Shown piece by piece: positions 12,038 through 22,474 of a stretch of 64,000 nt of DNA; positions within the stretch are counted from its first letter, which is position 1, and every line of letters starts with the position of its first letter. The stretch comes from Persicaria tinctoria. Lineage: Eukaryota > Streptophyta > Magnoliopsida > Caryophyllales > Polygonaceae. The stretch is taken from NCBI GenBank assembly GCA_037127255.1, contig JBANSL010000010.1, positions 33,210,120-33,274,119 on the forward strand. Direction: 5' to 3'. Both the position numbers and the translations under genes were made by a program. The notes beneath the pieces are model-generated. The model did no database searches, was not told where the DNA came from, and saw only the letters and a list, made by a program, of their open reading frames with translations.

Positions 12038-15000
12038 TCAACCCAAAAGCGAAACATTCCACAACTTCTGAGAAAGTTCAATTGCCATCTTCTCGCGATA
12101 CGCTTGGACTCGGTCATCAGTAAACGCGTATACATCTCCACCGAAAGCTAATTCCTCAATAGCCTTGATAGTATAAACACCACAGCTACCACTGAAATTG
12201 AAATTCCAAATGAAAATGAAATTAGAACATGCTATAACAGTTAGCAATATATATAAATGTATAAATCTTGTCAAATAAAAACATATACTTACCCATCACT
12301 ATCCTGAGGAATGCCACAGACTCTATGCACCTTAAAAGCAGATTCAATGACCCCGCCCAAGTGTGCAAACTGACCGGACTCTCTAAACAGCGCTGGCAAC
12401 AGATTACAGACCGGCTCCAATAGAGTATGCAGCTCGGCATCACAAGTGAATGGGATATTGCAATCATATACGTTCACTGTTCCTTCAGCCAAGTCAATCC
12501 GTAATGCAACCCAGTGTTCATTTCTAATGTTGAAGGGGCTGTATATAATCTTTGCACCACGCCATGATTTCCCACAACACTTTGGCAACAAACCATCAAG
12601 ATACTTGAAAATCGTATTGCCAAACGAAACCTTACCTTCCTTAAACTTCTCATAGAACTTTACACTGAATCTTCTAGACCAAAAGCAATCCAAGATAACA
12701 ATTTCACTGTATTTCTCCGCATTGCAATAGATGTGATGCCTAAGATGAGACATGGCCTCTCCTATATGCTACAACACACACACATGGAAGCTAAACTTAA
12801 ACTAACCCTAAAACAGCAAAATATGAATGATATACAGATTAGTTGAGAGCACTTACGTCATCACGCAACCAATGTTGCTTTGCAACAAGCTCACAGAAAA
12901 ACTTCTTGTCCAACGTACCCTCATTGCCCGCAATTGGAGGACAAATATCCTTGCAGTAAAGCAACAAACAATAAACACAATGAATGGAATATCAAAGACA
13001 AAGATAACGTATGTAACAACACACAACAATTGTAGAACTTACTCGTCAGAATATATCATATCATAAAAGCATTTCCAATCATCATATTCATAATATGAGT
13101 ATTTCGGCCTCCTAGGTGATGCATATCAAGATGGCCTTTTGTGGGTTCAACAATGATCTTGATCCAGGCGAGCTCTCAAGACCGATTCGAGGGCTATTGA
13201 TGGCGAAGAGTGTCATCTTCAAAAGGAGGAAGAAGGCTCCACCATGGAATAAGGTCCAAAGGAGCAAGGTGAGCTAATGTTCAAATTTGGGTTCGTTCTT
13301 AATGGGTTGACAACATTTCGACGTCTCAGTAAAACGGGTCGTTCGGAATCCATATTTATCGGATGAGGTCGTGCCATACCTTGTTGGAACGAGGACGAAA
13401 AGATCTACAACTTTGCTGTTGAAGGTTTCTCCAAAATCGATGTCGAGAATGGCCGAAATTCATCATCTTTGCAGCTGTCACTGTTTGGACGAACTTCCAC
13501 ATATTTATTTAGTTAATTTCGAATTTAATTAATTAGATATATTTATTTTATGCAATTAGGAAATAATAAGGTGGAAGGAAAATATCTCATCTAGGTAATT
13601 TCTTTTCCACCAAGTTGTTATTTATCTATCTTTATTAGGTTTGATTTATCTTAGGAAAGAATTAGCTATCTTTAGATATTTTATTTATCTTTATCTAACC
13701 AAAGCTCTATCTTTTGCAAAGATAGAATTGGCATGTTTTTCTATTTAAACAACATTGTAAGCTTTGAATTATTCAGATTGGAATTATAATTGAGGAACCC
13801 TTTTAAGGATTAAAAGGTTCCCTCGATTCCCAATCCAAAAGCCTTCGCAATCAATTTATGTTTTTATTCATCCGATACCAAACCAAGATCTAAACCCATT
13901 CAACAAACACAGGTCAAACACAACAAACACACAAACCCATCCTGAAAAACCGTCGCTGAACCAGTGTTCCTGTCGCTGAATCTGCCAGAGCCGTCGCCAG
14001 CGTCAGGGCCGCACCCGCGGCTCCCTTGGCCGCGCCCGCGGTTTTTCCAGCAGTATTGCAATTGCTTTCTTTGTGTTGTTTCTTGTGTTCTCGTTTTGCT
14101 TCCACCATTCCCACACCTTTCTTACCCTCAAGATACTTGTTCAACATCAAGGATATCAAGAATATTGCAAGATCGGGCCATCAAACAATTTGGAGTTCTT
14201 GATCCTGAACCCACAGACGAAGGATCGGGGATTCCAAACGTATCACTAGGCATTGAGCGCTTCTTCTTACCACCTCGAGTGAAAGGAGTTTCCAGCACAT
14301 CAGCAACCTTCCCCACTCGGGTTGACTTCCGAAGTGGGACACCTACAACCAGAACCTTGGAAGGTTTCTTAATCGAGGGAGAAGGTGGACTCGCTGGAAC
14401 ATCGGAAGGCAAAGTCATCGATGCATCAGAAGGTATAGTCGGCAAAGGCTGGCTCAGGGGACGTCCGAAGGTGTCATCTGTGGAGTAGCAGTAGGGATGA
14501 GTTTATCAAACAAGGGTTTGTATTCGGATAACTGCGAGCAGAGATCTCTAATCCCAATAAGTTCATCCAAGTGAAGGTCGGAGTACACAGTGGGTGAGTT
14601 GACAGCAGCCGGCAACACTGGTGAAGCCCCATCTAACGAAGTTTCATTCTTTGAATCTGCAGCAGCTTTAGTTTTGAAGGACTCAAACTTGGTTTTGAGA
14701 GAATCAACATCGGATTGGATGGAAGCAACCTTGGAGTACAACCGGCTGACAACGGAGTTAATGTTCATGCATCTAGCTTCAATACGTAAGATAACACCAG
14801 CAATCAACGCCAAATTTTTTTCAATACTTATGAGACAATCAGAACCACCTAAGTTGATGCCATCATTGTCACAAGCCGGACCCTTACGATCACCTGCATC
14901 CTTACCAACACCTGCATCAGAGAAACCTTCACCTTGTTTCTCATTCACAGGCAGAGATTCGGCGTGGTTATCAGCCAAGGGCGGACACTCAGGTTCGCTA

Positions 15001-16841
15001 GCCTTCCCCTTTCCCTTACTGGCAGCAATAGCATTCTTGAGGCTAAATTTCCCACTGAGACTAGAGACTTTCTGGGGAGGCAACGGGCGAACAGGAATCA
15101 CAGGTCCCGAAACCGGCATCGAAGAGTTGTCACCAACAGCATGCTTCTTGTGTGAGGGGTCAGAAGCAATAGAAGGAGACGCATCAGACTTCCGATTCTT
15201 AGAAGGACCCGCCAACGGAAGAGACAAATGAGGTGACGCAGCTTTAGACCGAGTCCTTGCAGAAACCGATGAAGGCGACAACGCAACAACTGCCGTATTG
15301 GTACATGGGACAACTTGATCATTGAGCCCGAGAGATGACACAATCTGGAGATTAGCATCATTGGTGGCTGCGTTGGTCACAACAGTTAACCTCGAAGACG
15401 CTAGATGGGACAACCAAGCTTGGTAGGCAGCAACAGTTGCATCATGAACCTCATTATGGAAAGCCATCGATGGAGAATCCAAGTATTCACCATAGGTAGG
15501 ATATATCTTGTCCTACAATATATACAAAACAACAAAACATAGAGAAATTCACCATAGGTAGGATATATATACACAATTGTAACACATATATATAAAGAAG
15601 ATAAAATTGAGTAAGAAATATACAAAAACAACAAAACATAGAGAAATTACCATGGGAGTCTTAAAAAACCCAAGCCGAATATGCCGAGCAGTGACATCCT
15701 TAGTAGAGGCCAAACTCCATTTCACAAAGGAATGATCTATGTCATCAATGACATCATTGCAATGGACCATGGGTGCAATCTTGGGGAAAGCTTCCAACAT
15801 CCAAACCTGCGATGACAAAAAAAAAAAAGCAACATAAACACACGCACTAAAACACACACAACAACAACACACACACGCGCAAAATCACACAGAAGTTAGA
15901 TAAGAAACAGAACCTGAAAAGCAAGTGGAAAGCCTAGCAGATAAAACCCACTCCTTGCCTTCGCAGCCTTCTTAGCACCCTTGTCACCACTCTTCTTAAC
16001 ACTTTTCTTCCAAGGCTTAGAGGATTTAGTTCGAGATGCACGATTAACCTTCATCAATGAGGAGATAGTCTCCACATAAACTAACCTACCCCAATGATAA
16101 TCATTGAACTTAGTCATGTCAAATGCAAGAGCCACAATCTGGTTCCTAACCAACCCAGTACGATGAGGCAACAAGATGCCATCAATGATCAAAACATAGG
16201 CAATAAGCAATTTCTTAGGTGAATTCTTGGGTGTTCTACAGAACATATCAATCAAATCATCGTACGTTATATTATCCACCCATAAGACAGACCTAGTGCT
16301 TGTAGCAGGGACAACACCAATATGGTCAGATGCACATTTAAGACCCTTTACAGCAGCAAATTCAGACATGGAAAAACGAACAGGACAAGAAGATTTAAGT
16401 TTGGACCACATTTCCCTAGTTTTAGATGTTTTTAACTCATGAACCATGAAATAATTGACAAGTTGTGGCGCAAATGCCAACTTGTCAGCAAACCAAATGA
16501 TGCGCCGGAGGAAAGAAGATGACAGGGAAGACCAATCAGCATCACCCAACTCCCTTTTGAAGACAGAAACAATATCAGAACGATAGTATCTGTTATACTT
16601 CCCATCAAATGTGTCCATGTCATCACGGATATATTCAAACACCTACAGAACACCAACAAAAACACACACAAAATACAATGAAAAAACCGAAAACATAAGA
16701 ACAAAAACACCATATGACACAAACTATAGAACAAGGAGAAAAAACAAAAAGAAAAAATGAAAAGTAAACAAATAAACAACGAACCGGGCAAGGAAAGTCG
16801 TCCTTGACATCAGCTGGGGTAAGAAGGAATGTTGTAGACAT
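12038..16841 (-). pseudogene. DUF1985 / Ulp1-like cysteine protease gene carried by MULE
   Basis: Minus-strand exons I can join: 16841-16785 (MSTTFLLTPADV), 16642-15914 (DUF1985 core with FADKLAFAPQL, SMSEFAAVKGL, YHWGRLVY), 15806-15651, 15512-~14150 (low-complexity S/T/P/K linker), ~13105, 12949-12857, 12768-12293, 12191-12038. The last two hold the protease: HWVAL (His), VYDCN (Asp) and GSCGVYTIKAIEE (Cys), the Ulp1/C48 triad. Damage: a one-base loss in a C run near 14453 shifts frame; an LTR-like insertion at 13117-14149 splits the gene; the acceptor before 12949 reads CAAG and gives the wrong phase. Ulp1 enzymes cleave SUMO-type modifiers; in MULEs the role of the captured protease is unknown. 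Confidence 0.8.
13117..14149 (+). mobile_element. LTR-like insertion (probable solo LTR)
   Basis: The segment begins TGATG and ends CATCA, the inverted TG...CA pattern of an LTR. It sits exactly where the Ulp1 reading frame breaks off on both sides. It has a TATA-like TATTTAAAC near 13743, an AT-rich first part and a GC-rich last part, as in long plant gypsy-type LTRs. No clean 5-bp duplication is visible (CTAGG left, AGGAT right), and there is no internal retroelement coding region, so a solo LTR is the simplest reading. Confidence 0.5.
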
Positions 16842-18130
16842 AAGACATGGAATCAATGTAAATATGTCACCAAAACATGAACAATAAATGTAATGAGAAC
16901 CGTTGACAAACACTCCCAAAACACAAACTGGAATCAAAGACAAACCCCTTCCAAAACAAACAATGTGACACATATTTCACCTCACTTATAACTGGAATCA
17001 ACAACCAAAACAATAAAAAAAGAAAAATCAAAGACACAAAGGGACATATGTTGTCACCATGAGAAGCTACATAAACACAAACTGGAATCAAAGTCCAAAA
17101 CATGACAACAACTACAACCACAAAAACACTTAAGAAAGCAAGAATGTAACACATGGTTCACCTAACTTGTAACTGGAATCAAAGACAATAACCAAGCACA
17201 AAAGGGCACAGAATGTCGACAAAATGAACTAAATAAACACAAACTGGCATCAACGTCCAAACGATAACAACAACTGCACCCACAGAAGACTACAAACAAA
17301 TTTAGGAAGGTGCATCATAGTCTAACACAATAACAAGACACCATAGGTCACGTAGTTCACATAACTTATAGATGGAATCGAAGAAAATAACAAGACAATA
17401 AAGGAACACCATAGTTCACAACTTAAACAATCACCATTATTACTACCAAACAAACACTAAAATGGCCCCAATTTCACACCACACAAGTATATACGTTCCC
17501 ACTGAGCAGAAAAAACTGACAAAATTTAAACATATATGAACCGAAAATGGAAAACAAACAAAAATTAACAGAGAACTACACCTAACACAACCATAGCTTG
17601 CAAGCAACCAGTGGAATCACACGAAATTAATGGCATCAACCACACATAACAGAAAACAGGAGCTCAAAATCATATAAACCCTAGATACAGTAAAACAACA
17701 CAAATGTTCAAAAAACACAAAATTAAACAAGGATTAGGATGCACAACAACATCAAAACAGCAAATCTAACCATAAAAAGGGATGAGAACGAGCTGGGAAA
17801 AAGGATAACATACGTGGAGACGAAGACATTGGATGCGATTTTGGGGGAAAACTCAAAAACCCGGCCGGAGGAGACGGACAAAGCCATCGCCGACAGTAAT
17901 CGGAGGACGGAGACACAAACCGGCGGAGATTGATGGAGAGATCGAAGAACAGAGATGGGAGAACGAAGAGGAAGAAGGAGAGATCACGTGAGAACGCGTG
18001 AGCTGAGAGCGGATGGAGTAACCGAGGAAAGGTCGGGAAAGTTAATAAGCAATTAAGAAGGACGAAGCAACCTAATAAAACATTTAATGGGCCTATCTAG
18101 CTAACCAACTATGCTAGAGTGTATTAAAGG
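16842..18130. repeat. Degenerate ~180-bp tandem repeat and right margin of MULE
   Basis: Copies of a unit starting at ACTTATAACTGGAATCAA recur at about 16985, 17166 and 17364, with a partial earlier copy near 16850-16984. Each full unit holds a second AAACACAAACTGGNATCAA block. The repeats lie upstream of the Ulp1-like gene, in its promoter or 5' leader. From about 17740 to 18030 the DNA is purine-rich and unique; the stretch 18040-18130 has weak inverted similarity to about 8180-8260 and may be the right terminus. No gene is seen. Confidence 0.6.
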
Positions 18131-18537
18131 AGTAGATCAAAGAGACCTGTATAATTATGAATATGAGTTTCATTAACTTGGTACAAATTTATCTGTTAGC
18201 AAGTAAAGTAATCTTTACGAAGTACTCCGTATATGATTAATACAACCTGTTTGAAAAGACATAAGTTGAAAAAAGAGTTAGAAATGATTATTTCTTTAGA
18301 CATTTCTATTCTCCCTTTAAAAAATTAATAACGAATACTCCGTAGATATTTTAGTAGGCAATTGAATAATCATTATTTGCATATAAGATCCCCTCTTGTT
18401 GAAAAAAAATGTTGTACATACAATTATGAAAGACACACTTATGGCATTCTTGGAACGTAACATGGTCATGCATACGCATCTAACGCTTTCTACTAATTTA
18501 CCGCTAGTGTATCTTTCGATCATTATATTTCCCTATT
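18131..18537. other. Intergenic AT-rich stretch
   Basis: There is no coding sequence. Two short ACTCCGTA strings (about 18222 and 18338) resemble Stowaway ends but cannot be paired with confidence. Confidence 0.35.
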
Positions 18538-21500
18538 TTTTTTTTTTTTTTTTTTTTTTTGAAACGGAAAGAATTTGGCTGTGAGGTATGACCCTACAAG
18601 CCAAGAGCATCCTTGCGGATGAGACTACTAAGTAGAGAGTCGCCAGGTACGAATGCATTATGGAAAGCAAGGGACAGATGCGATAAACGGTCCGCTACCT
18701 GGTTTGCCTCCCGAAAGACATGACGAATCTCAACCGAAGCGAAGAAGCCCAGCAAGACTAGACTGTCTGAGACAATCATTTCAGAGTCTCCGGTAGGCTT
18801 CCCATGACCTTTAAGGCTGTTGATTATGGTGAGGTTGTCACCTTCTATTACAAGATTAGGGATGTGAAGTTCTTTTGCCGATGTGATTCCTTTCCAAAGC
18901 CCTAAGCCCTCAGCACATGAAACGGAGGGGAAAGGGCAAGGGCCAGAGCCACAAAAGGTAGGAGCTCCTCTGCAGTCCCGAATGATGAATCCATAGGAAC
19001 CCTGGGCAGAAGGAGAGAGTGCGCCATCAAAGTTTAGTTTATAATATCCCGGTTTTGGGGGTTGCCATTTTTCACCTTTTCTTTTTGTCTTCTGTGTTAC
19101 AGTTTTATCACTTTTGACTGTTGGGTTGTCCACTGGGGCATCAATATTCTTTGACGAGTTCCACAAAGAAGCTTGTTCTTTTGTGAAATAAACAATACAT
19201 CTTATGTTTGGCTTTATGTTATCAAATAGTGTTTTGTTGCGGAAGTACCAGATTCCCCACCAAGCGAAGGCAATGTTGGCAAATCTATGTGTTCCAATAG
19301 ATTCTTTAATGTCTTGCAGTGTTTGATTTATGTCATTTCCTTCCAAGAAGCATGCATTGATCTTAAAGAAGGAGGTTGTGTCGATTGATATAAGTGTATC
19401 TCTGGTGATTGGGCAGCTCCACAGAAGGTGGTGTAGATCCTCATATTGGGAGTCGCAATGTGGACAGTTTGTAGGTATTCCCAGGTGGCGGGATGCTAAT
19501 TTGACTGCAGTAGGTATGCCATTTAGCGAGATTTTCCAAAGGAATGTTTTAATTTTTGGTGAGACGTCAAGATTCCAAATCCACCGCATATCCGATTTTT
19601 GATGATGTTTCATATGGTGGATCATATCTATAGCTGACTTGGTAGAGAACCAGCCATTCTTGCTCCATTTCCAGTATAATCTATCCATGTGTATGTTCTG
19701 TGGTATAGGTGTAGCTTTAATGGATTCTATTACTGTGTTGGGTAAAATGTGTTGTAGCGAGGTATTTATTTTATCATGGTCCCATGTTTTGTCTACTTTA
19801 ATAAAATGATTAACCTTGGTATCTATGTCATGTTGGTGTTGGCCTGATGATATATTAATTAGAGGTTCAGTACCTGTCCAAAGATCAGTCCAAAAGTTGA
19901 TATTTTTTCCATCACCAATGGACCAACGGATACCGGCCTTGAACAAAGGGATTAGCTTTGTTAGTTGGGTCCATTGCCAGGATGAGTTCCCTTTTCTTTG
20001 ATATTGCAGAATGTCTTTTTGTTTGAGATATTTTTCTTTTATTATGGTCACCCAGGGGTTCCAGGGTTCTGCTAGGATTTTCCAAAGTAGTTTCAGCTGC
20101 AATGCTTTGTTCATGTCTTCCGAGTTTCTAATTCCCAAACCCCCATTGTCTTTAGTCTTACAGATATCAAACCAGCTGATTAGAGGTTTGTGCCTTGGTC
20201 CTTTGTTCCATAGAAAATTCCGATTTATTTTATCGAGTTCCATGTGTATTGATTTTGGCAACAAAAAACATTGCATCAGATGTAATGGTTTTGAAGACAG
20301 AGTTGACTTGATGAGAGTACATCGTCCAGCTTGCGACAGGCAGTTAGCCTTCCAACGATGGAGTTGTGATTTTGTGGTTGACAATAAATCTCCAAAGTCC
20401 TCTTTCTTCATTCTTCCGCTTATAATTGGGCAACCCAAATAGTTACCCAAGTTCGTCGTGTTTCTGATTTCTAGTTCATTTTGTATAAGAGTCCTTTGTC
20501 TTGTTGGCACATTTAAAGAGGTTTGAAAGTGCGATTTATGCCTATTAACTCTTTGTCCGGATAGAGATGTGTATTCCTTAAGTATTTTATTGATTTGGTT
20601 GCAAGCTGTCTGAGTCGCAGAGGCAAAGATGACAATGTCATCTGCAAAAGCTAAGAATGGGATCCTAGTCCCGTTTTTGGTGACGGTTAATCCTAGGTGA
20701 CTTTGTGGTTGTCTAGCTTCATTCTGTAGTCCTCTTGCAAGGACCTCGGAGAGTATGAGGAATAGGTACGGAGATAAAGGGTCTCCCTGTCTCAGTCCAC
20801 ACTGCGGGAAAAACATTTCTGTCGGTTCATTGTTTACTAGGACCGAATATGAAACTGTTGTTATACATTCCCTGATCCAACCAGAGAATTGGTTTGAGAA
20901 CCCGAGTTTTGTGAGTGTTGTTAGTAAAAAATTCCAGTCAACCAAATCAAAAGCCTTTTCCATGTCGAGTTTAACAGCCATCCATCCTAAGTTTCCTTTT
21001 TTCTTGGTGAAAGAGTGAAAGATTTCGTTGGCTATTAATATGTTGTCTTGTATGGATCTCCCTGATGAGAATGCACTTTGTAATGGGTTAATGATCTTAG
21101 GAATGATTTTTTTAAGCCTTGCCGCTAGAATCTTCGATATTATCTTGTAAGTCGTGGAGCATAGGCTTATGGGTCTGTAGTGGGATGTCGTTGTCGGGTC
21201 CTCTCGCTTTGCGATCAGGGCTATGAAGGTGTGGTTTGTTTGTTTTAGGATTCGCCCACTTAGAAAAAAGCTTTTAACAGCTTTGACCACCGCAGGTTCA
21301 ATGATGTACCAGTACTTTTTGAAAAAACCCGCTGGAAACCCATCGGGACCCGGTGACTTGTCATTAGCTAAGCTGAAAACTGCATTTTTAATTTCTGAGT
21401 TGGAGACTTGCCTTGTTAGCCAGTCATTGTCTTCATTTGTGAGTTCGGTATTGATATTGTTTAGTAAATTGCTTGGTATGTGTTGTCTTGGTTGTAGGGT

Positions 21501-22154
21501 GTATCGTCTGGCAAAATCCACCTTAATGTGTTCCCTTATGTCCTTTTCATTCCTTAAGGTTACACCATCAGCAGATTGAATCGCCTTTATTATATTTTTA
21601 TTACGACGTCCAGTTGCTATTCTGTGAAAGTATTTTGTGTTAGCATCGTTCAACTTGATATGTGTTTTTTTTGCTCGTTGTCCCCAATATTTTTGTTGGT
21701 AATTTAGTAGCGAGGCATGTTTGGTAATGAGCCTACTTATTTTGCTTTCTATATTGCGGTCATATGTGATGCAAATTCTTGCTTGTAGGTTCCGTAGTTC
21801 ATCTTCTACTTGGTTAATTTGGCGGAAAATGTTGCCAAAGGTAACCTTACTCCATAATTTACTCTTCTTTTTTACCTCCTGTAGTTTTTTAGCTAGTTTG
21901 TACATTTGAGATCCCGGGGGGTTGATACGCCAAGCATTCCGAATAAGTGCTTCATAGTCTGTTCTAGTGGTCCATGCCATTTCAAACTTAAATGGCTGCA
22001 ACTTTGGTTTCTCATTTTCCATTAGTTCTAGTGTGATCTGTGCATGATCTGATTTTAGAAAAGCATGTGTTTTTGTGTTAAGATTAGGAAATTGTTGCAA
22101 AAGATTGTAACTTACCAAGGCTCTATCTAATTTTTCGAATATATTGTCGGGTCC
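18538..22154 (-). mobile_element. L1-type LINE A, 5'-truncated
   Basis: The poly(A) tail appears as ~22 T at 18539-18560 on the plus strand. The element then runs through RNase H, zinc-RVT and reverse transcriptase to the middle of the endonuclease, where it stops at about 22154 (last recognisable block GPDNIFEKLDRALV). 5' truncation is usual for LINE insertions. No ORF1 remains. I could not find a clear target duplication. Confidence 0.9.
18594..22154 (-). CDS. LINE A ORF2 (endonuclease end, RT, RNase H), open but truncated
   Basis: At least 1,174 residues are read without a stop. In order: the end of the endonuclease domain (SDHAQITLELM near residue 23); a linker with NIFRQINQVEDELR; reverse transcriptase with NDKSPGPDGFPAGFFK, CSTTYKIISKI, KLDMEKAFDLVDW, GLRQGDPLSPYLF and the catalytic FADDIVIFA; zinc-RVT region WKWSKNGWFS through CPHC; RNase H with LNFDGALS, CAEGL, EGDN and NQVAD. 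The C-terminus IRKDALGL is shared with the LINE 3' fragment at 27247-27504 and, slightly changed, with LINE B. It copies its own RNA back into DNA at a nicked target. With the endonuclease start missing it cannot act alone, but the reverse transcriptase itself looks intact. Confidence 0.85.
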   Translation of the reverse strand, partial: GPDNIFEKLDRALVSYNLLQQFPNLNTKTHAFLKSDHAQITLELMENEKPKLQPFKFEMAWTTRTDYEALIRNAWRINPPGSQMYKLAKKLQEVKKKSKLWSKVTFGNIFRQINQVEDELRNLQARICITYDRNIESKISRLITKHASLLNYQQKYWGQRAKKTHIKLNDANTKYFHRIATGRRNKNIIKAIQSADGVTLRNEKDIREHIKVDFARRYTLQPRQHIPSNLLNNINTELTNEDNDWLTRQVSNSEIKNAVFSLANDKSPGPDGFPAGFFKKYWYIIEPAVVKAVKSFFLSGRILKQTNHTFIALIAKREDPTTTSHYRPISLCSTTYKIISKILAARLKKIIPKIINPLQSAFSSGRSIQDNILIANEIFHSFTKKKGNLGWMAVKLDMEKAFDLVDWNFLLTTLTKLGFSNQFSGWIRECITTVSYSVLVNNEPTEMFFPQCGLRQGDPLSPYLFLILSEVLARGLQNEARQPQSHLGLTVTKNGTRIPFLAFADDIVIFASATQTACNQINKILKEYTSLSGQRVNRHKSHFQTSLNVPTRQRTLIQNELEIRNTTNLGNYLGCPIISGRMKKEDFGDLLSTTKSQLHRWKANCLSQAGRCTLIKSTLSSKPLHLMQCFLLPKSIHMELDKINRNFLWNKGPRHKPLISWFDICKTKDNGGLGIRNSEDMNKALQLKLLWKILAEPWNPWVTIIKEKYLKQKDILQYQRKGNSSWQWTQLTKLIPLFKAGIRWSIGDGKNINFWTDLWTGTEPLINISSGQHQHDIDTKVNHFIKVDKTWDHDKINTSLQHILPNTVIESIKATPIPQNIHMDRLYWKWSKNGWFSTKSAIDMIHHMKHHQKSDMRWIWNLDVSPKIKTFLWKISLNGIPTAVKLASRHLGIPTNCPHCDSQYEDLHHLLWSCPITRDTLISIDTTSFFKINACFLEGNDINQTLQDIKESIGTHRFANIAFAWWGIWYFRNKTLFDNIKPNIRCIVYFTKEQASLWNSSKNIDAPVDNPTVKSDKTVTQKTKRKGEKWQPPKPGYYKLNFDGALSPSAQGSYGFIIRDCRGAPTFCGSGPCPFPSVSCAEGLGLWKGITSAKELHIPNLVIEGDNLTIINSLKGHGKPTGDSEMIVSDSLVLLGFFASVEIRHVFREANQVADRLSHLSLAFHNAFVPGDSLLSSLIRKDALGL

Positions 22155-22474
22155 TTTTTTTAAAAAAAACCCCAGTAATTTGAATTTTTGGGTTTGATTT
22201 TTGGATTAAAAATTGAACTTGTTACAATTTATTTTAGTATTTTATTTTTGTAAAGAAATTTTGATTGAAAAATAATGGAGAAACATGATGATTGTGTCAG
22301 GGTACACTTTGATATACGAGGGGTGTAGGGCCCATCTGATTCAACACAAATGAAGTGGTCCCCATGGCTTTATGAAAAGTCTGATGAAGGCAACCCACTT
22401 GATCATTTCTCCATAGAGGCCCACTCTTCACTCTTCAGCGGATACTAACTATAGGAATAGCGAGTAATTTTTCT
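22155..22474. other. Spacer with an inverted copy of hAT interior
   Basis: Immediately beyond the LINE A end, about 22155-22186 is an exact inverted match of more than 30 bases to 22810-22842 inside the inner hAT element (key string CCCCAGTAATTTGAATT). The rest has no gene. The last 8 bases, ATTTTTCT (22467-22474), are the left target duplication of the outer hAT element. Confidence 0.6.

Larger units (their letters stand above)
8180..18120. mobile_element. Large Mutator-like element with transposase and Ulp1-like gene
   Basis: Two convergent gene remnants lie together: a MULE transposase on the plus strand (8818-11348) and a DUF1985/Ulp1 protease gene on the minus strand (12038-16841). Plant MULEs that carry an Ulp1-like cysteine protease gene are a known class (Kaonashi type in Arabidopsis and relatives). 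The outer edges are inferred from weak terminal similarity and imperfect 9-base flanks, so they are approximate. An LTR-like insertion occupies 13117-14149. Both genes are broken, so this copy is probably inactive. Confidence 0.65.

Noticed and set aside
14590..15231. Plus-strand open frame of 213 codons
   Set aside because: It is antisense to the low-complexity linker of the Ulp1-like gene, which has splice sites and domain context on the minus strand.
15549..17154. Several Phe/Val/Cys-rich minus-strand frames
   Set aside because: They fall in introns and in the CA-rich repeated upstream region of the Ulp1-like gene; simple sequence produces open frames without coding meaning.
17739..17933. 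64-codon plus-strand frame near the MULE right end
   Set aside because: It is short, polar and antisense to the presumed leader of the Ulp1-like gene; no domain.
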